A stretch of DNA of 5,316 bases, from positions 1-5,316 of the forward strand of contig JANTGL010000207.1 of NCBI GenBank assembly GCA_024762915.1. The letters are read 5' to 3'. Under the pieces are notes generated by a model, which ran no database searches, was not told the DNA's origin, and worked only from the letters and a program-made list of their open reading frames with translations. The DNA is from Bacteroidales bacterium (GTDB lineage Bacteria > Bacteroidota > Bacteroidia > Bacteroidales > JAADGE01). The translations under genes and the position numbers were made by a program. This document shows positions 1-5,316 of the stretch, in pieces (position 1 is the first letter of the stretch; each line of letters opens with the position of its first letter).

Positions 1-316
1 CGGCACCGAAACCGGTAACAAAATAATATATAAAAAATCGTTTCGTACCCCAAACACGTTCAATAACTTGCCCGAACAGCCATAATGCATACATATTAAA
101 TAAAATATGCATCCAGCCGCCGTGCATAAACATATGCGTAACGATTTGGTAGGGTTTAAAAAGATCGGATTTAAAAAAGTATAATCCGAGAATTCTGTTT
201 AAATCAATCTGTTGAGTTTCAGCAAGTTTCATCAAAAGAAACATTCCGACATTAATCAATAATATAACTTTTACTGCGGGTGGTATATTTGCAAGAAATC
301 CTTGTTTTTGATACAT
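1..316 (-). CDS. Rhomboid-family intramembrane serine protease, N-terminal part (cut by window edge)
   Basis: This partial gene starts with the ATG read from 316 on the minus strand and stays open to the left edge, giving 105 residues. It is not in a listed long ORF because its stop lies outside the window. Residues about 14-31 form a first hydrophobic segment. The decisive signature is HMFMHGGWMHILFN at 61-74, which fits the rhomboid HxxxxHxxxN motif (H65, H70, N74) that lines the active site in the family, followed by hydrophobic MYALWLFGQ and the WGTKRFFIYYFVTGFGA stretch typical of the next helix. Rhomboids cleave transmembrane substrates inside the inner membrane using a Ser-His dyad. 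The GxSG serine and the second histidine would lie beyond the left edge, so activity cannot be judged here and an inactive pseudoprotease remains possible. The gene is divergent from ftsX across a 112-bp gap. Confidence 0.92.
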   Translation of the reverse strand, partial: MYQKQGFLANIPPAVKVILLINVGMFLLMKLAETQQIDLNRILGLYFFKSDLFKPYQIVTHMFMHGGWMHILFNMYALWLFGQVIERVWGTKRFFIYYFVTGFGA

Positions 317-336
317 TTTTCGTGTTTATAAATTTG
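308..336 (+). promoter_or_regulatory. Candidate Bacteroidota promoter for ftsX
   Basis: TTG at 308-310 (within a TTTTTG run) is followed after 18 bases by TAAATTTG at 329-336, an exact match to the TAnnTTTG -7 box used by the primary sigma factor of Bacteroidota. Transcription would start near 340-343, leaving a leader of about 85-90 bases before the ftsX ATG at 429. The -33 element lies inside the first codons of the divergent rhomboid gene. A weaker alternative -7 box, TATTTTTA at 398-405, lies closer to the gene but has no good -33 partner. Confidence 0.45.
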
Positions 337-338
337 TG

Positions 339-373
339 CAATATTACAAATTTTCAGGGAATTTTTATCCAAA
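339..373 (-). promoter_or_regulatory. Candidate Bacteroidota promoter for the rhomboid gene
   Basis: Read on the minus strand, TTTG (373-370) is followed after 23 bases by TAATATTG (346-339), one mismatch from the Bacteroidota -7 consensus TAnnTTTG. It would give a leader of roughly 15-20 bases before the ATG at 316. The spacer is at the long end of the accepted 17-23 range, so this is a weak call resting on motif and position only. Confidence 0.35.
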
Positions 374-428
374 GAATTAAATGTCAAATAAAATTCCTAT
401 TTTTACACAAAATACATAATACAAATTC

Positions 429-1304
429 ATGAGTTCGATTCAACAAAAAAATTCTGTTTGGCGAGTTCGAGGCGCCTATTTCTTGTCGGTTGTCAGTATT
501 ACGATGGTATTAATCATGCTTGGCTTTATTGCCTTAATGCTTTTTAATGCCAAAAAATTATCTGATTATGCAAAGAAAAATATCGGATTTACGGTATTTA
601 TTCAAAACAACACCAAACCGTCGGAAATAAATCGTTTGGAAAATGCACTGGACATTGCCGATTACAGTGTTTCAGCAGAATTTATTTCCAAAGAACAAGC
701 CGCATTGGAAATGAAAGAAGAACTCGGAAAAGACTTTACGAAAGTGTTGGGATATAATTCATTACCTAACTCAATTGAAGTAAAATTAAAGCCGGAATAT
801 ACCTCTGAAGACAGCATCAAAGTCATAAAACAAAATTTAAAGCATTTTAAATTTATAAAAGACATATATTATCAAAAATCTTTAGTTGCTTTCATAAATA
901 CCAATATCAAAAAAATGAGTATTGTCGGATTAATTATTTCTGTTTTCTTCCTGATGATAACTATAAGTTTAATCAATAATACTGTTCGGCTTTCAATTTT
1001 TTCAAAACGTCTGTTAATACGGACAGCACAATTAGTAGGTGCAACAAAACGATTTATTCGCAAACCGTTTATGGTGAAAAATGTTTTTTCGGGAATCATC
1101 AGTGCCGCAATTTCTTCCTTAATAATTACTTTAACGGTATTGTTATTAAAAGAAAATTTTGCCGATATCATCACACTTGAAGGCATTTTAGAAATCGACA
1201 TTTTTATTTTTGCTTTCGGGATATTAATAACAGCGATTTCAGGAAAATTTGCCGTTAATAAATATCTTAAATTAAAAACAGATGATTTGTATTTTGAATA
1301 TTAA
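429..1304 (+). CDS. ftsX: Cell division protein FtsX (ABC-type permease-like subunit)
   Basis: FtsX is the membrane partner of the ATPase FtsE. In the family, FtsEX sits at the division septum and transmits ATP hydrolysis across the inner membrane to activate peptidoglycan hydrolases. The 291-residue product has the expected architecture: a cytoplasmic N-terminus, a first transmembrane helix at about 16-39, an extracytoplasmic domain at about 45-160, then three helices at about 164-184, 217-240 and 256-275. The stretch after helix 2, NNTVRLSIFSKR (183-194) followed by QLVGAT and FIRKPF (201-214), is the conserved FtsX cytoplasmic loop. The length suits the family. The ATG at 429 is the first start in the frame that leaves the complete N-terminal helix. 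No ftsE is adjacent, so the ATPase must be encoded elsewhere, which is usual in Bacteroidota. The gene is followed after 58 bp by the DUF3098 gene. Confidence 0.95.
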   Translation: MSSIQQKNSVWRVRGAYFLSVVSITMVLIMLGFIALMLFNAKKLSDYAKKNIGFTVFIQNNTKPSEINRLENALDIADYSVSAEFISKEQAALEMKEELGKDFTKVLGYNSLPNSIEVKLKPEYTSEDSIKVIKQNLKHFKFIKDIYYQKSLVAFINTNIKKMSIVGLIISVFFLMITISLINNTVRLSIFSKRLLIRTAQLVGATKRFIRKPFMVKNVFSGIISAAISSLIITLTVLLLKENFADIITLEGILEIDIFIFAFGILITAISGKFAVNKYLKLKTDDLYFEY

Positions 1305-1326
1305 AGCCAAAAAATAAATAATCTTA

Positions 1327-1334
1327 TATATTTG
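1327..1334 (+). promoter_or_regulatory. Candidate internal promoter (-7 box) before the DUF3098 gene
   Basis: TATATTTG followed by CA lies in the 58-bp gap after ftsX and matches TAnnTTTG exactly. Transcription would start near 1339-1341, about 22 bases before the ATG at 1363. I see no TTG or TTTG at the proper 17-23 base distance upstream, so the -33 element is absent or degenerate. It could drive the DUF3098-uppP-truB unit independently of ftsX. Confidence 0.45.
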
Positions 1335-1362
1335 CAATCTCAAATTTTAAACAGTCCAAAAA

Positions 1363-1620
1363 ATGAAAAATAAATCAGACGATAAAGGATTTGCTCTCGG
1401 CAAAAAAAATTACATCATGCTGGCAATCGGTTTTATTGTAATTATTATCGGTTTTATGCTGATGGTAGGCGGCGGAACCGATGACCCCAATGTTTTCAAC
1501 GCCAATGAGTTATTCAGTTTCAGACGTGTTACTTTGGCTCCCGTTATTATTCTGGCAGGTTTTGTTTTTGAAATTTATGCCATTATGAAAAAACCGAAAG
1601 AAACTGAGATCGAAGAATAA
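1363..1620 (+). CDS. DUF3098 family small membrane protein, function unknown
   Basis: This 85-residue protein has two hydrophobic helices (about 16-36 and 57-75). They are joined by a short loop containing GGGTDDPNVFNANELFSFRR (37-56), and the protein ends in a charged, glutamate-rich tail. The GKKNY start of helix 1, the GGG-DDP-FN loop, FSFRR and the EIYAIMKK end of helix 2 are the features I recognise from DUF3098, a family found in Bacteroidota and commonly placed between ftsX and uppP. Its role has not been established to my knowledge. Its position 6 bp before uppP suggests co-expression with the undecaprenyl-phosphate recycling enzyme and perhaps with FtsX. An accessory role in envelope assembly is an inference from context only. 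The ORF contains an A8 run at 1402-1409, encoded as Lys-Lys-Asn. Confidence 0.88.
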   Translation: MKNKSDDKGFALGKKNYIMLAIGFIVIIIGFMLMVGGGTDDPNVFNANELFSFRRVTLAPVIILAGFVFEIYAIMKKPKETEIEE

Positions 1621-1626
1621 AAAACA

Positions 1627-2406
1627 ATGAGTTGGATACATGCATTAATTATAGCAATTGTAGAAGGAATAACTGAATTTCTGCCGATTTCTTCAACCGG
1701 TCATATGATTATCACGGAAAAACTCTTAGGTTTACAAAGTGATGAATTTGTTAATTTGTTTATTGTAAACATTCAACTCGGAGCCATATTATCCGTTGTC
1801 GTTTTGTATTGGAAACGCTTTTTTAAAAGTTTAAAATTTTATTACGTTTTATTTGTTGCCTTTTTACCGGCGGCCTTTTTCGGATTACTTCTCGGTGATT
1901 ATATTGATATCCTTTTGGAAAGCGTAATAACGGTTGCGGTTTCTTTAATTGTCGGCGGTATTTTTCTTTTGTTTGCCGATAAGTTATTCTCCGAAACAGA
2001 TAAAAATCAGGAAGTTGCATATAAAAAAGGGGTTTTTATCGGACTGTTTCAAGTATTGGCAATGATTCCCGGAGTATCACGCTCCGCCGCAACCATAATC
2101 GGCGGAATGGCACAAAAATTATCACGGAAAACAGCTGCAGAATTTTCATTTTTTCTGGCTGTTCCTACCATGCTTGCTGCAACTTTGTATAAATTATATA
2201 AAAATCACGAAGCATTAAACACCGATAATATTGATATTTTATTATTCGGAAATGTTATTGCCTTTATTGTCGCCATGCTTTCAATTAAGTTTTTTATTAA
2301 TTTTTTAACCAAATACGGGTTTAAACTTTTCGGATACTATCGCATAATTGTAGGTGCCGCAATCTTAATTTTATTGGCTTTGGGTATGGATTTACAAATA
2401 AATTAA
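1627..2406 (+). CDS. uppP: Undecaprenyl-diphosphate phosphatase (UppP/BacA)
   Basis: UppP removes one phosphate from undecaprenyl pyrophosphate at the inner membrane. This regenerates the lipid carrier used for peptidoglycan and surface polysaccharide, and overexpression is known to confer bacitracin resistance. The 259-residue, highly hydrophobic protein carries both family signatures. EGITEFLPISSTGH at 13-26 includes the glutamates E13 and E17, S23 and H26, and PGVSRSAATI at 148-157 supplies the phosphate-binding arginine R152. FVNLFIVNIQLGAILSV (41-57) is also typical. Seven or so hydrophobic segments cover the rest. The length agrees with the family (about 255-275), and the ATG at 1627 places the first motif at the usual distance from the N-terminus. 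It follows the DUF3098 gene by 6 bp and precedes truB by 10 bp, so it is clearly within an operon. No key residue is missing. Confidence 0.97.
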   Translation: MSWIHALIIAIVEGITEFLPISSTGHMIITEKLLGLQSDEFVNLFIVNIQLGAILSVVVLYWKRFFKSLKFYYVLFVAFLPAAFFGLLLGDYIDILLESVITVAVSLIVGGIFLLFADKLFSETDKNQEVAYKKGVFIGLFQVLAMIPGVSRSAATIIGGMAQKLSRKTAAEFSFFLAVPTMLAATLYKLYKNHEALNTDNIDILLFGNVIAFIVAMLSIKFFINFLTKYGFKLFGYYRIIVGAAILILLALGMDLQIN

Positions 2407-2416
2407 ACGCTTTTTA

Positions 2417-3115
2417 ATGCCGAATAAATCATTTTCAAAAGAGCAATTCCTTGCAGGAGAAATTCTTTTAATCGACAAATTTAAAGATTGGACATCTTTT
2501 GATGTTGTAAACAAAATCAGAAGCACTTTAAAATATCAATACGATATTCCGAAGATAAAAGTCGGTCATGCCGGAACCTTGGACCCGCTTGCAACCGGCT
2601 TGTTAATTATCTGTACCGGGAAAAAAACAAAAGAAATTCAATCCTTTCAAGACTTACCCAAAGAATATATAACAACACTGAAATTCGGAGAAACAACACC
2701 GTCATTTGATTTAGAAACAGCCGTTGATAAAACCTTTCCTTCGGAAAACCTGACAGAAGAAGGCATTAGAACTGCAATTAACAGTTTTGCGGGCAAGCAA
2801 GAACAAATGCCGCCGGACTTTTCCGCTAAACGCGTAAACGGAAAAAGAGCTTACGAAAGTGCCAGAAAAGGAAAACCGATTACGTTAAAACCGGTACAAA
2901 TTGAAATTTATAATATTGAAATTTTAAAAATAAATCTTCCTTTTGCAGAAATAAAATTAACTTGCAGCAAAGGCACATATATCAGGGCAATTGCCCGTGA
3001 TTTGGGAGAAAAATTAAATAATGGTGCCCATTTAACCGAGCTTCGGCGTACTAAAATCGGAGATTTTTCCGTTGAAGATGCAATTACAGTTGATTTATTT
3101 CAAAAATTGTTGTAA
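2417..3115 (+). CDS. truB: tRNA pseudouridine(55) synthase TruB
   Basis: TruB converts uridine 55 in the T-loop of nearly all tRNAs to pseudouridine and also helps tRNA folding. The 232-residue product has the catalytic motif VGHAGTLDPLATGLL (49-63) with the nucleophilic aspartate D56. It also has KEY (82-84) leading into the LKFGETTPSFD stretch, the QMPPDFSAKRVNGKRAYE block (130-147) and the motif CSKGTYIRAIARDLG (183-197). It ends soon after the LRRTKIGDF block, so it lacks the C-terminal PUA-like extension found in longer TruB proteins. The short form is usual in this phylum and is not a truncation. The ATG at 2417 lies 10 bp after uppP in a T-rich spacer without a ribosome-binding sequence. 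The stop codon TAA (3113-3115) doubles as the start of a promoter-like box for queA. Confidence 0.97.
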   Translation: MPNKSFSKEQFLAGEILLIDKFKDWTSFDVVNKIRSTLKYQYDIPKIKVGHAGTLDPLATGLLIICTGKKTKEIQSFQDLPKEYITTLKFGETTPSFDLETAVDKTFPSENLTEEGIRTAINSFAGKQEQMPPDFSAKRVNGKRAYESARKGKPITLKPVQIEIYNIEILKINLPFAEIKLTCSKGTYIRAIARDLGEKLNNGAHLTELRRTKIGDFSVEDAITVDLFQKLL

Positions 3116-3120
3116 TTTTG
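3090..3120 (+). promoter_or_regulatory. Candidate promoter for queA, overlapping the truB stop codon
   Basis: TTG at 3090-3092 and TAATTTTG at 3113-3120 are separated by 20 bases and match the Bacteroidota pattern TTG-N17-23-TAnnTTTG in sequence and spacing. Transcription would start near 3124-3127, about 25 bases before the queA ATG at 3152. The first three bases of the -7 box are the TAA stop of truB, and the -33 element lies in the last truB codons. This is the best-formed promoter candidate in the window. Confidence 0.55.
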
Positions 3121-3135
3121 CAGGTCTTTTCTATA

Positions 3136-3151
3136 AAAAATTTAAATTTTT
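3136..3151. repeat. 16-bp perfect AT palindrome directly before the queA start
   Basis: AAAAATTTAAATTTTT is self-complementary over all 16 bases and ends at the base before the queA ATG. It lies within the predicted leader. Being pure A/T in an AT-rich genome it could easily be chance, and as RNA it would form only a weak hairpin. An A/T-rich unstructured leader is normal for initiation without a Shine-Dalgarno sequence. Confidence 0.4.
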
Positions 3152-4201
3152 ATGAAGTTATCTCAATTTATTTACGACTTACCGTCCGAATTAATCGCAA
3201 AATATCCTTCTGAAAACCGTGATGACTCGCGATTATTGGTTTTACATAAAGACACCGGGAAAATTGAGCACAAAATTTTTAAAGACGTTATAAATTATTT
3301 TAGCGAAAATGATTTATTCGTTTTTAATAACACACGTGTCTTTCCGGCAAGATTAAAAGGCATTAAGGAAAAAACCGGAGCCAAAATTGAAGTTTTTTTA
3401 CTTCGTGAATTAAATAAAAAACAAAAGTTGTGGGATGTATTAGTGAGTCCCGCAAGAAAAATCCGAATCGGAAATAAATTATATTTCGGGGATTCCGAAA
3501 CATTGGTTGCAGAAGTTATTGATAATACAACATCGAGAGGCAGAACCTTACGGTTCTTGTTCGACGGTGAATATGAAGAATTCAGACAAACCTTAAAAGA
3601 ACTGGGAGAAACACCTTTACCGACTCTTGTCGGAAGAGATGTTGAGCCCGAAGATGCGGATCGCTATCAAACCGTTTTTGCAAAACATGAAGGTGCCGTT
3701 GCTGCTCCTACTGCAGGCTTACATTTCAGTAAAATATTATTGAAAAAATTTGAAATTAAAGGGATTAAAACAGACTCTATTACACTTCATGTGGGATTAG
3801 GGAACTTCAGAACAATTAATGTTGAAGACCTTACAAAGCATAAAATGGATAATGAACAAATTTATGTCTCCGAAGAAACAACAAATGTTATAAATAAAAC
3901 AAAATCTGAGGGTCACCGAGTTTGTGCAGTCGGAACAACCGTTGTAAGAACGCTTGAAAGTACGGCTACGGTTACCGGCCTTTCCAAACCTTTCAGCGGT
4001 TGGACAAATAAATTTATTTACCCGCCTTATGACTTTTTAATTCCGGATGCCATGATAACAAATTTTCATCTTCCGAGGTCCATCCCGTTAATTTCCGCTG
4101 CGGCTTTCGGCGGCTATAAACAAACTTTAAAAGCTTATGAAACGGCAAAAAAAGAGGGGTATAAATTCGGGACATACGGGGATGCAATGATGATTATTTA
4201 A
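3152..4201 (+). CDS. queA: S-adenosylmethionine:tRNA ribosyltransferase-isomerase QueA
   Basis: QueA transfers and isomerises the ribosyl moiety of S-adenosylmethionine onto 7-aminomethyl-7-deazaguanine in the wobble position of GUN-anticodon tRNAs, producing epoxyqueuosine. The 349-residue length is normal. Recognisable family blocks, in order, are DLPSELIAKYP near the N-terminus, FNNTRVFPARL (58-68), LWDVLVSPARK (93-103), GAVAAPTAGLHF (181-192), HVGLGNFR (213-220), VGTTVVRTLES (260-270), TNKFIYPPYDF (285-295), NFHLPRS (304-310) and the C-terminal YGDAM (342-346). The GNF and FGTYGDAM variants agree with what I recall of Bacteroidota QueA and are not defects. The gene starts 36 bp after truB behind its own candidate promoter, so it may be transcribed both with the upstream operon and alone. 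Its TAA stop at 4199-4201 overlaps the end of the convergent lpxK. Confidence 0.97.
   Translation: MKLSQFIYDLPSELIAKYPSENRDDSRLLVLHKDTGKIEHKIFKDVINYFSENDLFVFNNTRVFPARLKGIKEKTGAKIEVFLLRELNKKQKLWDVLVSPARKIRIGNKLYFGDSETLVAEVIDNTTSRGRTLRFLFDGEYEEFRQTLKELGETPLPTLVGRDVEPEDADRYQTVFAKHEGAVAAPTAGLHFSKILLKKFEIKGIKTDSITLHVGLGNFRTINVEDLTKHKMDNEQIYVSEETTNVINKTKSEGHRVCAVGTTVVRTLESTATVTGLSKPFSGWTNKFIYPPYDFLIPDAMITNFHLPRSIPLISAAAFGGYKQTLKAYETAKKEGYKFGTYGDAMMII
4198..4201. other. Shared TTAA double stop of queA and lpxK
   Basis: The four-base palindrome TTAA contains the TAA stop of queA on the plus strand (4199-4201) and the TAA stop of lpxK on the minus strand (4200-4198). The two convergent genes therefore overlap by 4 bp and have no intergenic space. 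I see no G+C-rich hairpin with a T tract on either side, so no intrinsic terminator can be placed between them. Confidence 0.9.
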
Positions 4202-5307
4202 TATTTCTTTTTACTTGTCAGAAAACGATATTGTTCATTTCTTTTTTCAATAAAATAATGAATCAGTTTGTCTAATTCAGCTTTGTCATTATTTAAAATG
4301 CTCATTTCAATCGGGTAATAAAAGAGGCTCTTTTTCACTTGTTCATCCGAAAATCTTAAGCGTCTTAACCTCACGGCATCTTTTTCGGTTGTTACGATAA
4401 TCTTGTTGTTCAGATCTGAAGAATAAAATTCTTTTGTTATTTTTTCAATATCTTTTTGGGTATATTGATAATGGTCATTGTATGACAATACGCTTATTTC
4501 TTCGGTCAAACTTTTACAATAGTCAATAATAGGTGTAGGGTTTCCGATTCCGGTTACGATTAAAATCGCATACTTTTTAGATTTTAATGTTTCTGTATCA
4601 AGGGCAAAAATTTCATTTTCAAAAACCGGCATTAATCCTTTATATTCAATTGCAGAAAAAAACAACGATTGATAGGGTTTTAAAGCTAAATCCGTTGCAA
4701 TAATACGCATATCAATCGGTTTTACGGTTTTTGGGGTTTTTGTAACCAACAGTATTTCGGCACGATGTCTTTCTTCCGGATTATCCCGTAACCTTCCCAA
4801 AGGCAAATAATGATCGCCCAAAAAAGGTTGTGTATAATCAATAAGCAAAATCGATAAATCCGGTTTCACATAACGGTGTTGAAAGGCATCATCCAAAAGA
4901 ATCAAATCGATTTTTTTTTCTGATTTCAGCAAGGTATGAATTCCGTGAACGCGTTTTTCATCAACGGCAACCGTAATATCCGGAAATTTTAAAAAAATTT
5001 GGTAGGGTTCATCTCCGATATTTTCGACGGATGCATTTTCGTCCGCAAGAATAAACCCTTTTGTTTTTCGTTTATACCCGCGACTTAAAACAGCTATCGT
5101 ATATTTATTTCTGAGCAAATAAATTAAGTATTCAACGGTCGGGGTTTTTCCTGTTCCGCCGACCGTAATATTTCCGACGGCAATAACCGGAATGTCAAAT
5201 TCTTCCGATTTTAACATCTCGTGATCAAATAAAAAATTACGTATCCTGACAACCAATCCGTAAACCAGGGAAACGGGATACAAAAGAACAAACTTTAAAA
5301 ATTTCAT
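4198..5307 (-). CDS. lpxK: Tetraacyldisaccharide 4'-kinase LpxK (lipid A biosynthesis)
   Basis: LpxK phosphorylates the 4' position of the tetraacyldisaccharide-1-phosphate precursor to make lipid IVA, acting at the cytoplasmic face of the inner membrane. The 369-residue length is slightly above the family's usual 320-350, mostly from a basic C-terminal tail. The N-terminal hydrophobic segment (about 4-22) fits the membrane-anchoring helix. VGNITVGGTGKTP (44-56) is the P-loop with K54 and T55. SRGYKR (75-80), GDEP (98-101) with D99, the catalytic aspartate position known in the Aquifex enzyme, LLDDAFQHR (137-145), LPLGRLRDNP (168-177), DHY (278-280) and TTEKDAVRL (306-314) are all conserved LpxK blocks. 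The ATG read from 5307 gives the complete N-terminal helix, and only 9 bases lie upstream, so its promoter is outside the window. The stop overlaps the queA stop by tail-to-tail convergence. An A9 run occurs in the coding strand near codons 130-133. Confidence 0.96.
   Translation of the reverse strand: MKFLKFVLLYPVSLVYGLVVRIRNFLFDHEMLKSEEFDIPVIAVGNITVGGTGKTPTVEYLIYLLRNKYTIAVLSRGYKRKTKGFILADENASVENIGDEPYQIFLKFPDITVAVDEKRVHGIHTLLKSEKKIDLILLDDAFQHRYVKPDLSILLIDYTQPFLGDHYLPLGRLRDNPEERHRAEILLVTKTPKTVKPIDMRIIATDLALKPYQSLFFSAIEYKGLMPVFENEIFALDTETLKSKKYAILIVTGIGNPTPIIDYCKSLTEEISVLSYNDHYQYTQKDIEKITKEFYSSDLNNKIIVTTEKDAVRLRRLRFSDEQVKKSLFYYPIEMSILNNDKAELDKLIHYFIEKRNEQYRFLTSKKKY
4911..4919 (-). repeat. A9 homopolymer within lpxK
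   Basis: Nine consecutive T on the plus strand read as A9 in lpxK, encoding the end of Glu, two Lys and the start of Ile (residues about 130-133). It is the longest homopolymer I noticed in the window and is intact in frame here. Runs of this length can cause polymerase slippage, but in such AT-rich sequence the tract may have no role. Confidence 0.75.
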
Positions 5308-5316
5308 TTAATCTCA

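Noticed and set aside
662..865. Minus-strand open frame of 67 codons
   Set aside because: It lies wholly inside ftsX on the opposite strand, resembles no family, and is explained by the codon pattern of the real gene.
872..1201. Minus-strand open frame of 109 codons with hydrophobic stretches
   Set aside because: It is antisense to the ftsX transmembrane region. Its Ile/Lys/Asn-rich composition simply mirrors the AT-rich membrane codons on the other strand.
1305..1362. Possible terminator or small RNA in the gap after ftsX
   Set aside because: The 58 bp contain no G+C-paired stem. The only recognisable signal is a promoter-like box.
1823..2020. Minus-strand open frame of 65 codons
   Set aside because: It is antisense to uppP, has low-complexity basic composition and no recognisable motif.
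2990..3115. TruB apparently truncated at the C-terminus
   Set aside because: All catalytic blocks are present and short TruB proteins without a PUA-like domain are normal in this phylum. There is no frameshifted continuation after the stop.
3788..3811. QueA HVGLGNFR in place of the textbook HVG-GTF block
   Set aside because: It looked like a substitution in a conserved motif, but the GNF form agrees with what I recall of Bacteroidota QueA proteins, so I treat it as lineage-typical rather than a defect.
1..5316. Search for a novel accessory system, mobile element, CRISPR array or tRNA gene
   Set aside because: Nearly every base is covered by well-known core genes in a familiar order. I saw no direct repeats, terminal inverted repeats, cloverleaf-like segments or change in base composition.

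Overview
The window is AT-rich (about one third G+C by eye) and looks like an ordinary core region of a Bacteroidota (Bacteroidales-like) chromosome. Three things point there: the order ftsX, DUF3098 gene, uppP, truB, queA, which is typical of that phylum; promoter-like TAnnTTTG boxes in the intergenic gaps; and no Shine-Dalgarno sequence before any start codon. LpxK shows that the organism makes lipid A, so it is Gram-negative. The species cannot be named from this sequence.

Layout: bases 1-316 hold the N-terminal 105 codons of a rhomboid-family membrane protease on the minus strand, running off the left edge. A 112-bp divergent intergenic region (317-428) follows, with candidate promoters facing both ways. 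From 429 to 4201 five genes lie head to tail on the plus strand: ftsX (division and cell-wall hydrolase control), a small two-helix DUF3098 membrane protein, uppP/bacA (undecaprenyl-pyrophosphate phosphatase), truB (tRNA pseudouridine-55 synthase) and queA (queuosine biosynthesis). lpxK (lipid A 4'-kinase) comes back on the minus strand from 5307 to 4198 and overlaps the end of queA by 4 bp.

Functionally the window combines envelope genes (FtsX at the division site, UppP recycling the lipid carrier for peptidoglycan and surface glycans, LpxK for lipid A, and a rhomboid protease) with two tRNA-modification enzymes. The DUF3098-uppP-truB genes are spaced 6 and 10 bp apart and look like one transcription unit. 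ftsX probably reads into it, and internal promoter-like boxes precede the DUF3098 gene and queA.

I found no mobile element, CRISPR array, RNA gene, prophage or defence cassette, and no evidence of a previously undescribed system. The points worth a second look are small: overlapping divergent promoters, a promoter that uses the truB stop codon as part of its -7 box, a shared TTAA double stop between queA and lpxK, an A9 tract in lpxK, and the conserved but uncharacterised DUF3098 protein.
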